Below the pieces are notes generated by a model. It was not told where the DNA came from. It did not search any database and worked only from the letters and a program-made list of their open reading frames with translations. From Pasteurella sp049670895 (GTDB lineage Bacteria; Pseudomonadota; Gammaproteobacteria; Enterobacterales; Pasteurellaceae): a DNA stretch of 64,000 nt. Position 1 is the first letter of the stretch. Each line of letters opens with the position of its first letter. The stretch is taken from NCBI RefSeq assembly GCF_049670895.1, contig NZ_CP187170.1; one strand, given 5' to 3'. A program made the translations under genes and the position numbers. Shown here in pieces: positions 1 to 8,696 of this stretch.

Positions 1-1017
1 ACTCAATTAGATAACTCAAGAAATAAGAAACTGAATGAAGCTTGCGGTTATAAAATGACCCCAACCTGTGCAAAAGAGTTGGTTACACTATCAGCAGCAC
101 ATAAAAGTTTTAAAGATTATAAGCCTCAGAACCACTATGACTCTGTTGTATATTCTGATTTTAAAGAGGTGGAGGAGTTATATGGTGAAGCTCAAAGTCG
201 AAGAATGGAACATCTGGCTAAGCAAGCCTTATTGGACATTTCTACTCATGAACCTGTTGAAAATGCAGTAACATTAACCCGAATCACAATAGATGCATTG
301 AAAGGTGATGAAACAGCTAAAGCTCAATTAAGGCAAATTGGGAATGCAATAAAGAAAGCGGCATTGTCACCAATTGATACTATATCAGAAACTACCCGAG
401 TAGAATTAAAACAAGCGGATGAATTAGAAGCAGCAGGCTACCGTGATGAAGCTGATTTAATTCGTATGAAGGTATATTTATCCAATGAAATAATCGCAAT
501 TGGTACTTTTTCTAGTGTCTCTGGATTAATCCATTCAGGTATAAGAAATGTTGGTAAATTAGCAATCAAGGAAGGGGTATTATCAAATAAAGAAGTCAAG
601 ATAGTGTGGGGAAAAGGTATTGAAAAACAAGGTAAACCTTGGGAGGAATATTTACAGAAAATTTTACCAAAGGGAACGATTGATCTTAATGATATAAAAC
701 CTAAATTTAAAACATTTGATAGCTTACTGCCAGATGGTACGGCGATTAGTGCAAAAACCATGGATACTGTTGGTTCAACAACCTATCAAAATCCGAAACG
801 TATTACTTATCAATTAAATAAATATGTGGATTCTATGGTTAAATTTGATAGAGATGGTAGAAATGGAATATTTATAAGTAATGAACAGATTAAATCTAAA
901 GAAATGTATTTGGCAATCCCACATGGAACTACTAAGCAACAGATGGATGCTATAAATGTGTCTTTAGATTATGCAAAATCAAAAGGAATTAAAATTATTG
1001 TTAAAGAGATAAAATAA
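1..1017 (+). CDS. CdiA/haemagglutinin-type polymorphic toxin, C-terminal part (5' end outside window)
   Basis: The frame is open from base 1, so the first in-window ATG (55) is not the real start and the gene begins upstream. About 338 residues are visible. The N-terminal two thirds is a helical pre-toxin region (VENAVTLTRI, ADELEAAGYRDEADLIRMK). The last ~120 residues match the CdiA C-terminal nuclease pattern: GKPWEEYLQKILPKG, then FKTFDSLLPDG, SAKTMDT and a closing SLDYAKSKGIKIIV. Family knowledge suggests an RNase/tRNase tip delivered by contact-dependent inhibition. One base separates it from its immunity gene. No VENN motif falls inside the window, so the carrier could be another haemagglutinin-like protein. 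Confidence 0.75.
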   Translation, partial: TQLDNSRNKKLNEACGYKMTPTCAKELVTLSAAHKSFKDYKPQNHYDSVVYSDFKEVEELYGEAQSRRMEHLAKQALLDISTHEPVENAVTLTRITIDALKGDETAKAQLRQIGNAIKKAALSPIDTISETTRVELKQADELEAAGYRDEADLIRMKVYLSNEIIAIGTFSSVSGLIHSGIRNVGKLAIKEGVLSNKEVKIVWGKGIEKQGKPWEEYLQKILPKGTIDLNDIKPKFKTFDSLLPDGTAISAKTMDTVGSTTYQNPKRITYQLNKYVDSMVKFDRDGRNGIFISNEQIKSKEMYLAIPHGTTKQQMDAINVSLDYAKSKGIKIIVKEIK

Positions 1018-1018
1018 A

Positions 1019-1525
1019 ATGAAAAGAGATATTTTTATTGTAAAAACAAGTAGATATATATCAATAGCAAGTAATTTAATTGGTCGATTAGGAATTATCA
1101 ATCCAGAACAAATAGTAAGTTACTTAGATATAGATGTTTCTAATAGCATGTTAGGAAATGAGGTTAAAAAGAAGTTGGCAGAGAGTAGAGAAATTACAGA
1201 AGAAGTGTTTATGTATTATTGGAAAAACAATAGTGACATTGAATCATTTAATAGCCAAGAAGAAAAAAGAATAAAAGAAAAATATGGATATAGAAATAGA
1301 AAATCAATTTATAAAGATTCCATTTTTTTAAGTGTAAGCATTTATAATAATATACTTAAAATTACTCCACTCCATCAAGATGGTTTAGGTAGTTACACAT
1401 CTGTAAAAAATAAAGAGGATACTGCAATTAAATTTGAATATTCTGTGAACTTGTTGCTTTCCTCTGAAGAACTAGGAAATAAAATTGTAGAGGCGTTTAA
1501 ATATTCAACAAGTATCTATAAATAA
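1019..1525 (+). CDS. CdiI-like immunity protein
   Basis: A 168-residue soluble protein starting one base after the CdiA_C-like toxin, the standard position for a cognate immunity gene. It has a clear paralogue at 1731-2237. The two share a KLAESREI/NLSKSREI block, a KEKYGYRNRKSIYK/KEEFSYKNKKEIYK block, PLHQD/PNHQD and a closing FKYSTSIYK. The shared blocks probably make the family scaffold and the divergent parts set specificity. Binding of the upstream toxin is inferred from position. Confidence 0.75.
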   Translation: MKRDIFIVKTSRYISIASNLIGRLGIINPEQIVSYLDIDVSNSMLGNEVKKKLAESREITEEVFMYYWKNNSDIESFNSQEEKRIKEKYGYRNRKSIYKDSIFLSVSIYNNILKITPLHQDGLGSYTSVKNKEDTAIKFEYSVNLLLSSEELGNKIVEAFKYSTSIYK

Positions 1526-1545
1526 ACAATTAAGTATGTGGTGAT

Positions 1546-1716
1546 ATGGTGAATTTTACAGGAGATGATAAAGGAACATTTAAATTAACTAATGTAAAGA
1601 TAAAAAGTAAGGAGATGTATTTGGTAATACCTAACTCAACAACTAAATCGCAATGGCAAGCGATAAATAGGTCAATTGACTATGCAAAATCGCAAAGTGT
1701 TAATATTTTTTGTTAA
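1546..1716 (+). pseudogene. Second CdiA_C-type toxin, last 56 codons only
   Basis: A 56-codon fragment beginning MVNFTGDDKG and containing KSKEMYLVIPNSTTKSQWQ, then SIDYAKSQ. It aligns with the last ~58 residues of the toxin ending at 1017 (MVKFDRDGRN, KSKEMYLAIPHGTTKQQ, SLDYAKSK). Everything upstream of this tail is missing, so it is not a working nuclease. It lies directly before the second CdiI-like gene, showing that a whole toxin-immunity pair was duplicated or acquired and the toxin was then deleted down to its tail. Confidence 0.8.
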
Positions 1717-1730
1717 AAAGGTGAATTAAG

Positions 1731-2237
1731 ATGAGTGAATATAGTGTTTTAATAAAAAAAACAGAAAAATTTATTTTAGTTAATTATTTTTTAGAAGGCG
1801 TACTTAGTGTATTAGATCCTAAGCAAGATATTAATCTACTACCACCGAATATAACTTATTCTGCTTTGGGAAAACACATTAGGGAAAATTTATCAAAAAG
1901 TAGAGAGATTGATTTTGATGAACTTAGAGCAATAATGTCATTAGATAGCGATGATACATTTTTAAAATCTTTAGAACAAAAAATAAAAGAAGAATTTTCA
2001 TATAAGAATAAAAAAGAAATTTATAAAAATATGGATTTTTTATCTGTGAGTATTATGAATGGTAAAATTATGATAGAGCCTAACCATCAAGACTGTCTTA
2101 ATGGTTATACGGCTATAAAAGATGAAAAAGGAAAGTGGGTTGAATTTGAATATCCAATAGATATATCTGATGAAGAATTAGGAAAGGTCGTCATGGAGGG
2201 GTTTAAATATTGTACGAGTATTTATAAGAAAAAATAA
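1731..2237 (+). CDS. CdiI-like immunity protein, second copy
   Basis: 168 residues, same length and layout as the protein at 1019-1525 but clearly diverged. Its own toxin survives only as the tail at 1546-1716, so it is an orphan immunity gene. AAGGTGA lies upstream of the ATG as a plausible ribosome-binding site. The intact frame beside a destroyed toxin suggests the immunity function is kept under selection, or was lost later. Confidence 0.7.
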   Translation: MSEYSVLIKKTEKFILVNYFLEGVLSVLDPKQDINLLPPNITYSALGKHIRENLSKSREIDFDELRAIMSLDSDDTFLKSLEQKIKEEFSYKNKKEIYKNMDFLSVSIMNGKIMIEPNHQDCLNGYTAIKDEKGKWVEFEYPIDISDEELGKVVMEGFKYCTSIYKKK

Positions 2238-2337
2238 CAAATTGGATATGGTTCTAATAACACTCTTTTACACATTAGTGTAATTTGTGGAGTGTCTAGG
2301 CTTTCAAGCCGCAAAAATATCACACAGCACAAAAATA

Positions 2338-2481
2338 AAGTGCGGTCAATTTCAAAAAGTTTTACTTTGAGGAATTGACCGTTTTTGTATCGTGGATATG
2401 ATGTGAGCAATTGATATTCTGTTGTGTTCACTGGCGTATGGTTTGATTAAAGCACTCGTCAAAGACGAGTGCTAGCGGGGT
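2338..2481 (+). repeat. Intergenic direct repeat, copy 1
   Basis: About 140 bp, nearly repeated at 2575-2710. It begins with an uptake signal (AAAGTGCGGT). It then carries an inverted repeat (CGGTCAATT ... AATTGACCG) and ends in a 10-bp perfect hairpin, AGCACTCGTC-AAA-GACGAGTGCT (2451-2473), followed by AGCGGGGT. No T-run follows the hairpin, so it is not a standard terminator. Confidence 0.75.
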
Positions 2482-2574
2482 AAAAAACACAGCAAACCCG
2501 ATGCCAAGCCTTGGTCACCAAAGCGGGAATAGCTGTTTTCTGACTTATTGAGGGGGTATCGGCAAAAGTGCGGT

Positions 2575-2710
2575 CAATTTTGAAAAAGTTTTGCTTTGAG
2601 GAATTGACCGTTTTTGTATCATGGATATGATGTGAGCAATTAATATTCTGTTTGTATTCATGGCGTGTGGTTTGATTGAAGTACTCGTCAAAGACGAGTG
2701 CTAGCGGGGT
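2575..2710 (+). repeat. Intergenic direct repeat, copy 2
   Basis: Second copy of the repeat at 2338-2481. It has the same uptake signal, the same CGGTCAATT/AATTGACCG inverted repeat and the same terminal hairpin, here with one G-T wobble in the stem (AGTACTCGTC). The PoNe-like toxin remnant begins at its right edge, so the repeat marks a cassette junction. The ~93 bp between the copies contains no gene I can recognise. Confidence 0.75.
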
Positions 2711-2940
2711 ATTGTTCTTCTAAGTTAAGTACGCTAAAAGATGGTACTAAATAAATGTCGGATGATTGGATTATGGGAGGCTGTAGGTTAGATCATCTAG
2801 ATCCAAAAACCCAAAAGGAACTAATTGAAAGTATACAAAATAAGGATATAGATAGAGTTCTTAGTAAAGTAGATAGCCTTGGAAACATACATACCTTTAA
2901 ATTGGATAGTACAGGGAAAAATATAGGATTGTGGCCATAA
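2701..2940 (+). pseudogene. PoNe-like DNase toxin, C-terminal remnant with a nonsense codon
   Basis: The frame reads LAGYCSSKLSTLKDGTK, then TAA, then MSDDWIMGGCRLDHL and on to KLDSTGKNIGLWP. The MSDxWI-RL block followed by a valine/lysine-rich tail fits my memory of the C-terminal end of PoNe-type endonuclease toxins, where KQMS is usual. A C-to-T change of CAA to TAA would explain the stop. The catalytic part is absent. Assignment rests mainly on the unmistakable PoNi immunity gene that follows. Confidence 0.6.
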
Positions 2941-2957
2941 CTATTGAGGATATTCTT

Positions 2958-3725
2958 ATGCAAGTTAGAGATAAACTAAATACTTTAGAAAAGTATAAAT
3001 CGTTAATTGAATTCAATAAAAACACTATTTATGAATGGCTAGATAAGATCTCTTATTTATATAAAGATGAAAAAGCTGGCATTCAAAAGTATGCAAGACC
3101 AAACTTAGAGGTAATTGAATATACTAAAAAGTCTATACTTAATTATCAACAAAAGATTTTATTATCAATTTATTCTGCTGGATACCCTATAGAGATATTT
3201 CAAAAAGAATATATTAAAACATTTGAAGAAATGCTACCTATTTGGAGGCATCGAGGCGGCTATTTATCAATGCTTGACATACTTTCAATAGCAATTATTT
3301 TAGATTTAAAAAATGAGCAGAGAACACTATTTGATCTATTTAATCAACAGAATAAAAAAGATAAGTTTCAAATTAAGGATTTTTTATTGGATTTTCTTTT
3401 TAAACAGAATAATCTTGAACATGAGATTTATCCTGATTTTATGATTGCTAAACCTTATTCTTTATTGAAAGAAGTCATTGAATTATCAAAAACAGATAAA
3501 GCTAAAGCGGTTAAAAAATTAAAATCCTATTTAGAAAAAAATTGGTTTTCTGCTCTAAAACGCCAAGACCTAATCCAAGAAACCCACAAATCCCCTCATG
3601 GCACACATTGTGGCTATTGGTCTTTTGAAAGCGGTGCATTAGTAAAAATATTAGGTTTAGACGATAGCATTCTAAAAGACCAACAATATTATCCTTATGA
3701 TTTAGTGCATTATAAAGAATCATAA
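2958..3725 (+). CDS. PoNi-type immunity protein (DUF1910/DUF1911)
   Basis: 255 residues from the ATG at 2958, which has TTGAGGA about nine bases upstream. A GTG at 2931 would overlap the toxin tail and lacks a good site. The C-terminus carries the DUF1911 signature: HCGYWSFESGALVKILGLDD, then YYPYDLVHYK. The N-terminus (RDKLNTLEKYKSLIEF) fits DUF1910. Family knowledge: these proteins neutralise PoNe DNase toxins. The toxin upstream is only a remnant, so this is an intact orphan immunity gene. Confidence 0.85.
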   Translation: MQVRDKLNTLEKYKSLIEFNKNTIYEWLDKISYLYKDEKAGIQKYARPNLEVIEYTKKSILNYQQKILLSIYSAGYPIEIFQKEYIKTFEEMLPIWRHRGGYLSMLDILSIAIILDLKNEQRTLFDLFNQQNKKDKFQIKDFLLDFLFKQNNLEHEIYPDFMIAKPYSLLKEVIELSKTDKAKAVKKLKSYLEKNWFSALKRQDLIQETHKSPHGTHCGYWSFESGALVKILGLDDSILKDQQYYPYDLVHYKES

Positions 3726-3737
3726 GACTTTTGTTTT

Positions 3738-4136
3738 TAACAAAGACATTGGAAAAGCCATTACGCAAGTAGGAAAATCCATCGCAATGCGTGGGGATTA
3801 TTTTGGGGCAAATCTCACGACTAAAATCCAAAAATAAATTTTCTAAAAAACAATACATAAATTTTCAATATCAAAAGAACAATTATCTAAAGATACAATA
3901 AAGAATAAAAAAGAAAAACGCTTAAGAGTAATTCCCATATTAGTTAGAAATATATGGATAGCAAAAACTAGATAAATCAAGATATGACAAATACATAGAG
4001 AAAATTATTTAAAGAAATAGCAGTGGAAGTATTAAAAGTAGGAGGGGAATCTACAAAAGAAGCAAGAAATTTTCTTGTCAGTTCATTGATTAATTTAAGA
4101 CAACAAGGTGTTATACAGCCAATAAATATTCCATGA
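3738..4136 (+). pseudogene. Degraded toxin remnants
   Basis: Three short open pieces survive in different frames. One reads NKDIGKAITQVGKSIAMRGD from 3738. The next starts FSISKEQLSKDTIKNKK near 3858. The last reads RKLFKEIAVEVLKVGGESTK from 3999 and ends at TGA 4134-4136, ten bases before the next immunity gene. The last piece is probably the C-terminus of the toxin that belonged to that gene. Stops between the pieces rule out a single working product. I do not recognise the family. Confidence 0.5.
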
Positions 4137-4146
4137 GGTAAATGAA

Positions 4147-4500
4147 ATGAGTAAATTAGAAGAGTTTGGTAAGATTTATATTGATGATGTTAGAGACAGA
4201 ACTATCTTATTATTAGAGAATATTATTAAATGTCAAGTCAATGCACCAAGATTTAAAGATTTACAAGAGAATTTAAATCAATTGGGTGTCGAAGAAATAG
4301 AATTAATAAAATACCTTACGATTTCTTTAATTGATAACACATTGCACAATACCCTGTGCTTATTTGAAGAATATCCAGAGTATGAATTAATAAGTGATGG
4401 AGAAAATATCATTGATTTGTCCGATGGGTTGTCTGCTGAATTATATACGGATGATGGTTGGATAAAAAAATATAGTAAATATCCAAGCTCTTTTAAGTAA
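4147..4500 (+). CDS. Putative immunity protein, family not recognised
   Basis: 117 residues, acidic, no membrane segment or signal peptide. GAGGT lies ten bases before the ATG. The N-terminal half is helical (DVRDRTILLLENIIKCQ) and a central CLFEEYPEYELI segment precedes an acidic tail. It follows a degraded toxin tail ending at 4136. Position in the array is the only functional evidence. Confidence 0.55.
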   Translation: MSKLEEFGKIYIDDVRDRTILLLENIIKCQVNAPRFKDLQENLNQLGVEEIELIKYLTISLIDNTLHNTLCLFEEYPEYELISDGENIIDLSDGLSAELYTDDGWIKKYSKYPSSFK

Positions 4501-4540
4501 TATTGCTATCTATCAACTTTAATAACCCTTTGGGGGATTA

Positions 4541-5056
4541 TTGTTCCCGAACGATTATCGCAAAACCAACCCGCTTGACCCACAGCTTTTATTTGTAGGG
4601 CAATACTCTGACCCAGAGAGTGGGAATTATATTCCGAGTGATCCGATTGGGTTGCAAGGAGGGGAAAGACCTTTTGGGTATGTAAATAATCCGCTAGATT
4701 GGGTGGATGTGTTGGGATTGGCTGGGTGTAGAATGCCGAAGTGGATGACGACTAAAAAGGGTATCACAGACACCATATAATTCCTTATTCATTACGTAAT
4801 TACCCCACATTTCAAAACTGGACTAGATATAAATTCAGCTCAAAACCTGATTTATTTACCAACTAAAAAAGGGATACACCCAACAAAATCTATACATCAT
4901 GGATGGAGTAAAGCTCATAAGCAATAGAATAATAAAAATATAGAAAAAATACTTAATTTTGCAGAAAGAAAAAATTGGAATCAAAGTCAAATATTAGAAC
5001 AACTTAAAAAGTTAAGAAAAGGGCTAAATAGCGGAAAAATAGGAGATTTAATTTAA
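4541..5056 (+). pseudogene. Rhs core fragment with decayed HNH (AHH-like) nuclease tip
   Basis: The first ~60 codons are Rhs core (FPNDYRKTNPLDPQLLF ... GNYIPSDPIGLQGG ... DVLGLAGC). One stretch of the tip reads HRHHIIPYSLRN in a neighbouring frame. The core frame then resumes with GLDINSAQNLIYLPTKKG, SIHHGW and HKQ, a TAG at the next codon, and NNKNIEKILNF to the end. HHIIP followed by GxDIN-NLIxLP and a later histidine is the AHH/HNH nuclease layout. Two frameshifts and two stops inactivate it. Its TAA overlaps the next ATG by one base (TAATG). Confidence 0.7.
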
Positions 5057-5535
5057 TGATTTATGATATTGATATGAACGTCAAGTATGGAGATGGATAT
5101 TTATCCACAAAAAAAGATCATAATAGCTATGAAATTGATCCTGAATATCAAAATTTATGTAAAGCTATTGAAAAGTCAGATATTTTACGAGTATTAAATG
5201 GTTATTTCCTTTTTTCTGAAAAATTAAAAAATGTTTTATCTTATGATAAAACATTTAAATTTAAAAAAGTAAATATATTTTTCAGGGAACAGTTTTTGTC
5301 AAATAGTTATTTTCTGGTAAGTATAGAAAATAAAATAGCATTAATAGATTATAATAATAGTATAATTGTGGGCAATCCATTCTTTGATAAACTTGTTTTT
5401 AATCTAGGAAATATAAAACCTAATGATCTTGCCATTATAGATAAAGACGATGAGCATTATATTTATTACACAGAAAAATTTTATGAATTAGTCAAATCCC
5501 ACCAAATTGATATTGACTTATTAGAAGTAATGTAA
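5056..5535 (+). CDS. Putative immunity protein for the HNH toxin
   Basis: 159 residues, starting in a TAATG overlap with the preceding toxin pseudogene, a classic sign of translational coupling. It alternates strands and helices without membrane segments and ends DEHYIYYTEKFYELVKSHQI, DIDLLEVM. That tail resembles Imm11/Imm43-type proteins, but the match is weak. The frame is intact although the partner toxin is dead. Confidence 0.6.
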   Translation: MIYDIDMNVKYGDGYLSTKKDHNSYEIDPEYQNLCKAIEKSDILRVLNGYFLFSEKLKNVLSYDKTFKFKKVNIFFREQFLSNSYFLVSIENKIALIDYNNSIIVGNPFFDKLVFNLGNIKPNDLAIIDKDDEHYIYYTEKFYELVKSHQIDIDLLEVM

Positions 5536-5578
5536 TTCTGATTTAACTAGTAATACGGTAAAGGGCAATCAAACATAG

Positions 5579-6056
5579 TGGCAATACGAAACTAGCTACG
5601 TTGTCTGTTAACGAAATGGACAAGTATTCGTCTTGCTCAATCCATAAGGTAAAAAAGTTTGGGCGAAAGAAAAAGTACCGTTTGGGTTGGTTGGGTGTAA
5701 TAAAAATCTTAATTCTAGACGATAAGCGTTAAGAGTGGCTAAACGAGATGCGGGAATTCCAATGTTGCAACAACCTGATAAAGTAACTAGCCATGTTCCC
5801 CTAACAGATAGATCAGGAAAAAATTTTAGATCAAAAGAATCGCCCAATAATGACTAAATAATATCACTACACAACTCCAAGCGGAGAGAAAGTTGTGTTG
5901 CAGGAATATTCTCTTGGTCATGTGTACGAACCAAAGGGGACTCTAGGAAACCAAGGTTTCCACTTTAATCCAAGGCAATATGATCCAACTACAGGTAACG
6001 GATATAGGAATAAAAGCTTTCCTGGAATTTCAGAACATTATAATTATGGAGGATAG
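5579..6056 (+). pseudogene. Rhs core fused to HNH/endonuclease VII-like toxin, inactivated
   Basis: The core part reads NGQVFVLLNP-stop-GKKVWAKEK, then jumps straight to PFGLVGC, so the DYRK...DPIGL part has been lost. The tip reads AKRDAGIPMLQQPDKVTSH, then after a stop and frameshift GEKVVLQEYSLGHVYEP, GNQGFHFNPRQYDPTTG and EHYNYGG. AKRDAGIP-QQP, a KVV-Q-xSxGH block and G-x-HFN-R are features I associate with endonuclease VII-fold polymorphic toxins. At least three stops and one frameshift are present. It ends five bases before the Imm50 start. Confidence 0.6.
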
Positions 6057-6060
6057 CAAT

Positions 6061-6462
6061 ATGAAATGGTTTGAAAAAGCAATAGGTAAAGAAAAAATAA
6101 TTTATATGTTTAATGGAAATATTGATGTAAATGAAATCTACTTACACAAAATTTTATTCTATGACTATACATTAACAATATTTTTCCATATTTTAAATAT
6201 CCCACAAGAATTTCCTAAAAAGTGGAATGATAACGATTTTAATGCGATAAGTATGCAATTAAGCTTTTCGGATGTGAACTATTTTAACGTATATGGAAAT
6301 AGTTTGTTTAACAAAATAGGAAAACTAAACATTAGTGTTGATAACAATATCGTAAAAATGCACTTCGAAGGGAATGAAGCTCACATAATATGTGAATCTG
6401 ATTTTTATTTCATTGATAATATCACTCCAAATTTCATTAATATTGAAGAAAGTATAAATTGA
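6061..6462 (+). CDS. Imm50 family immunity protein
   Basis: 133 residues from the ATG at 6061, which has GGAGGA nine bases upstream; the longer frame back to 5980 overlaps the toxin tail and is unlikely. The sequence has the Imm50 layout: W-F-E-KAIG near the start, a strand-rich region, PKKWNDNDFNAISMQLSFSD in the middle and alternating strands to the end. Family knowledge: Imm50 genes sit beside polymorphic toxin genes. The toxin upstream is inactive, so this is an intact orphan. Confidence 0.65.
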   Translation: MKWFEKAIGKEKIIYMFNGNIDVNEIYLHKILFYDYTLTIFFHILNIPQEFPKKWNDNDFNAISMQLSFSDVNYFNVYGNSLFNKIGKLNISVDNNIVKMHFEGNEAHIICESDFYFIDNITPNFINIEESIN

Positions 6463-6889
6463 TGAAGAAAGTGGCTTAGCGTATAACCGTTTTCGTTATT
6501 ATGAGCCTGAAAGTGGGAATTCTATTTCGAGCGTTCCAATGCGGTTGAATGCTGGCGAAACACCTTATTCGTATACTCATAACCTTGTTGGGTAGATTGA
6601 TCCGTTTGGGCTGGCTGAGTGTCTTTCTAACTATCGTCATTTAAGAAGAGCACAATGTTAAGTTAGAATCAATGAATTAGCGGAAGCCCATGCTCATAGA
6701 TGATTACAAGAAATGTAAGCACAAAATATTCATAGAAACTCTGGTGGTGGAAGAGGTGCGATTGATACATCTTTTAGTTCCAGAATAGGTGAAGGATATC
6801 CACGGCAAGGAAGTTATATAACAACTAATAATGCTAGAGTCGTATTTAACGATCAACGTCATGTAATTACTGCTTTTCCAACTCCATAG
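6461..6889 (+). pseudogene. Rhs core plus toxin tip with five in-frame stops
   Basis: One frame carries the whole module. The core reads DEESGLAYNRFRYYEPESGN and MRLNAGETPYSYTHNLVG, followed by TAG and IDPFGLAEC. The tip follows, with stops after AQC, AHAHR and LQEM. It then reads NIHRNSGGGRGAIDTSFSS, GEGYPRQGSYI and ARVVFNDQRHVITAFPTP before its natural stop. There is no frameshift, so decay here was by base substitution. I do not recognise the toxin family. Confidence 0.7.
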
Positions 6890-6947
6890 GTACAATATGA
6901 AAATAAAATAAATATATTCCAAAGAATATTTATTATTATGGAATCTC

Positions 6948-7253
6948 ATGATGTCATTAGAAAGTAATGTAACAACTAATGAAGAGGCTGATCTCATGTC
7001 TTTATTTGATATGAATAATAAAGAAGATGTTATAAAGCTATTCAATTTGTATGTTAAAGATTATTTTTTAAGTTTAAATAAAGAAAAGCAAGATGAGATT
7101 TTATGTGCAATAAATAAAATTTTATTAGCTGAAAGAAATATAGCTGATTACTTTTTTGAATGTGAATTTGGATCTGCAGCGAAAGAACCAGATGATAAAC
7201 AAGAATTCTTAAAGTTAGTAAAAGAAATTTTAAATTTATATTTAAGAACTTGA
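6948..7253 (+). CDS. Putative small immunity protein
   Basis: 101 residues, mostly helical and acidic (EEADLMSLFDMNNKEDVIK, DYFFECEFGS, FLKLVKEILNLYL). Two adjacent ATGs (6948, 6951) could serve as start and I keep the first. It is the only intact frame after the decayed toxin ending at 6889, hence the immunity call. No family recognised; small all-helical immunity proteins are common in polymorphic toxin systems. Confidence 0.5.
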   Translation: MMSLESNVTTNEEADLMSLFDMNNKEDVIKLFNLYVKDYFLSLNKEKQDEILCAINKILLAERNIADYFFECEFGSAAKEPDDKQEFLKLVKEILNLYLRT

Positions 7254-7368
7254 TTTGTATAATAGCTATGTTTCGATAATATCAGTGTTACGTTGGTACC
7301 TATTCGCAAAACTAACAATCGGTACGTTTCCTAAAGAAATTTGCAAAATTTTCATTGAAATCAACCCC

Positions 7369-7473
7369 CGATGCCGCTCGTTTATAACGAGTGGCTTACT
7401 CTTTTTCTTCACAACAAGCAGTCACTTCCTCTTTAAATTTTGCACTTTTTTAGAATAAAGTGATCCCATGTAG
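7369..7473 (+). repeat. Spacer repeat type 1, copy a
   Basis: About 105 bp found in at least five near-complete copies in the array. It runs from GATGCCGCTCGTTTATAACGAG (short palindrome CTCGTT-TAT-AACGAG) through AATTTTGCACTTTTTTAGAA to TAAAGTGATCCCATGTAG, and leads straight into an Rhs core fragment. It lies between an immunity gene and the next toxin, so it marks a cassette boundary. Confidence 0.8.
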
Positions 7474-7593
7474 TTTCGCTTATGGCAACATCAAAACAAC
7501 AATGCCATCTACCCACCAAACAGACAAGTGATCTCCTCTCTCAATCCACAAGGTAAAAAAGTCTAGGCGAAAGAAAAAAGCCCCCTTTGGGGC

Positions 7594-8145
7594 TTGCTGT
7601 TCCCGAACGATTATCGCAAAATCAGCCCGTTTGCCCCACAGCTTTTATTTGTGGGGCAATATACTGACCAAGAAAGTGGCTTAGCCTATAACCGCTTCCG
7701 TTATTATGACCCAGAGAGTGGGAATTATATTTCGAGTGACCCGATTGGGTTGACTGGGTGTTCAAAAACATTAAGAGATAATATGTTAAAAGCCAATGAA
7801 GAGCTAGCGAACCAAAAAGGTCTAATGAACAGAGCTTGGTACAAAGAAAAAGGTTCAGCAGCTCACCATCTTGTTGCAGATGGAGATCCAAGAGCGAAAA
7901 TAGCCCAAGATATTTTACAGAAACATCGCATTGATATTAATGATGCAAAAAATGGGATTTTCTTAAGGCACATGAATAAATCTTCAAAGCAAGCTAGGGT
8001 ATATCATAGAGAAATTCATACAAATAGGTATTACGAACATGTAAACGAACTTTTAGCTAGAGCAGATAAAGGTGGAACTCAAGCAGTTGAAAGAGCATTG
8101 GATAAACTACGTGAAGATTTACTTTTCAATAGAAGTATTTACTAG
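7594..8145 (+). CDS. Orphan Rhs C-terminal cassette with AHH nuclease toxin
   Basis: 183 codons open. Residues 1-55 are Rhs core (FPNDYRKISPFAPQLLFVGQ, RFRYYDPESGNYISSDPIGL), then TGC and the toxin. The tip has the AHH motif in GSAAHHLVADGD, then RIDINDAKNGIFLRH and HTNRYYEHVN, matching AHH HNH-family nucleases. The tip looks intact. The only start is TTG at 7594 with no convincing ribosome-binding site, and the core frame upstream has a TAG where GTC TGG (VW) is normal. It is probably an unexpressed donor tip. Confidence 0.8.
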   Translation: MLFPNDYRKISPFAPQLLFVGQYTDQESGLAYNRFRYYDPESGNYISSDPIGLTGCSKTLRDNMLKANEELANQKGLMNRAWYKEKGSAAHHLVADGDPRAKIAQDILQKHRIDINDAKNGIFLRHMNKSSKQARVYHREIHTNRYYEHVNELLARADKGGTQAVERALDKLREDLLFNRSIY

Positions 8146-8154
8146 GAGAATATA

Positions 8155-8666
8155 ATGAAATTATTTCAACTAGCAAAACAATCTCATGATGGGAAATATA
8201 AATTTTATACAGTAGAAAATGTAGTTCAATTCATGGATCAGAAATATCAAGGGAAAATTCCCGATATTGTTATCAAACTAAATATTTTTGAAGAAAAATC
8301 CAAGAGAATAGATTTTAATATATCCACATCTTTACCTTATTTTTTATTAATGATGAAATTAAGAATGAGATGGAAACATTTAATATAAATGTTGAGTTTA
8401 TCCCCGCAATGTCTAGTGACAACAGGCGTTTTTATCTAGTTTATCCATTGAATGATATAAATATTATACAATTCACGAACAAAGATGATTTATTGGATAT
8501 GATTTTAGATGGAAAGTTTAAACTTAAAGAAAATATAAATTTAAAAGGTATTTATTTATTCAAAGATCCCAATCTAATAACAGATACGTTTTTTACAGAA
8601 GAGTTTATAAAAATTTTCAAAGATAAACTTAAAGGTGCATTTTTTGATGAAGTCCTTTCTTTTTAA
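8155..8666 (+). pseudogene. Imm11/DUF1629-like immunity gene, frameshifted in a T run
   Basis: AGGAGA precedes the ATG at 8155. The first frame (MKLFQLAKQSHDGKYKFYTV ...) fails after SLPYF and the second frame carries on as INDEIKNEMETFNINVEFIP to KGIYLFKDPNLITDTFF and FDEVLSF. Adding one T to the run at 8340-8345 restores a single ~170-residue protein. The DGKYKFYTV start and GIYLFKDP ... FFDEV end resemble Imm11 (DUF1629), moderately. It immediately follows the one intact-looking AHH toxin tip. Confidence 0.6.
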
Positions 8667-8696
8667 TGAATGGTGAAATGTCTTACAGAATTACAA

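Noticed and set aside
438..761. Minus-strand ORFs across the array (for example 438-761, 2222-2431, 3511-3858, 7622-7891)
   Set aside because: They lie antisense to recognised toxin or immunity genes, have no family features and no ribosome-binding sites.
2482..2574. Possible small gene between the two ~140-bp repeats
   Set aside because: Open stretch is short, lacks a ribosome-binding site and resembles nothing known.
7577..7594. AAGCCCC-CTTT-GGGGCTT hairpins at several places (also ~13,768, ~16,558) look like terminators
   Set aside because: They lie inside the conserved Rhs core coding sequence (KSPLWGLL) and lack a T run; the symmetry is a by-product of the codons.
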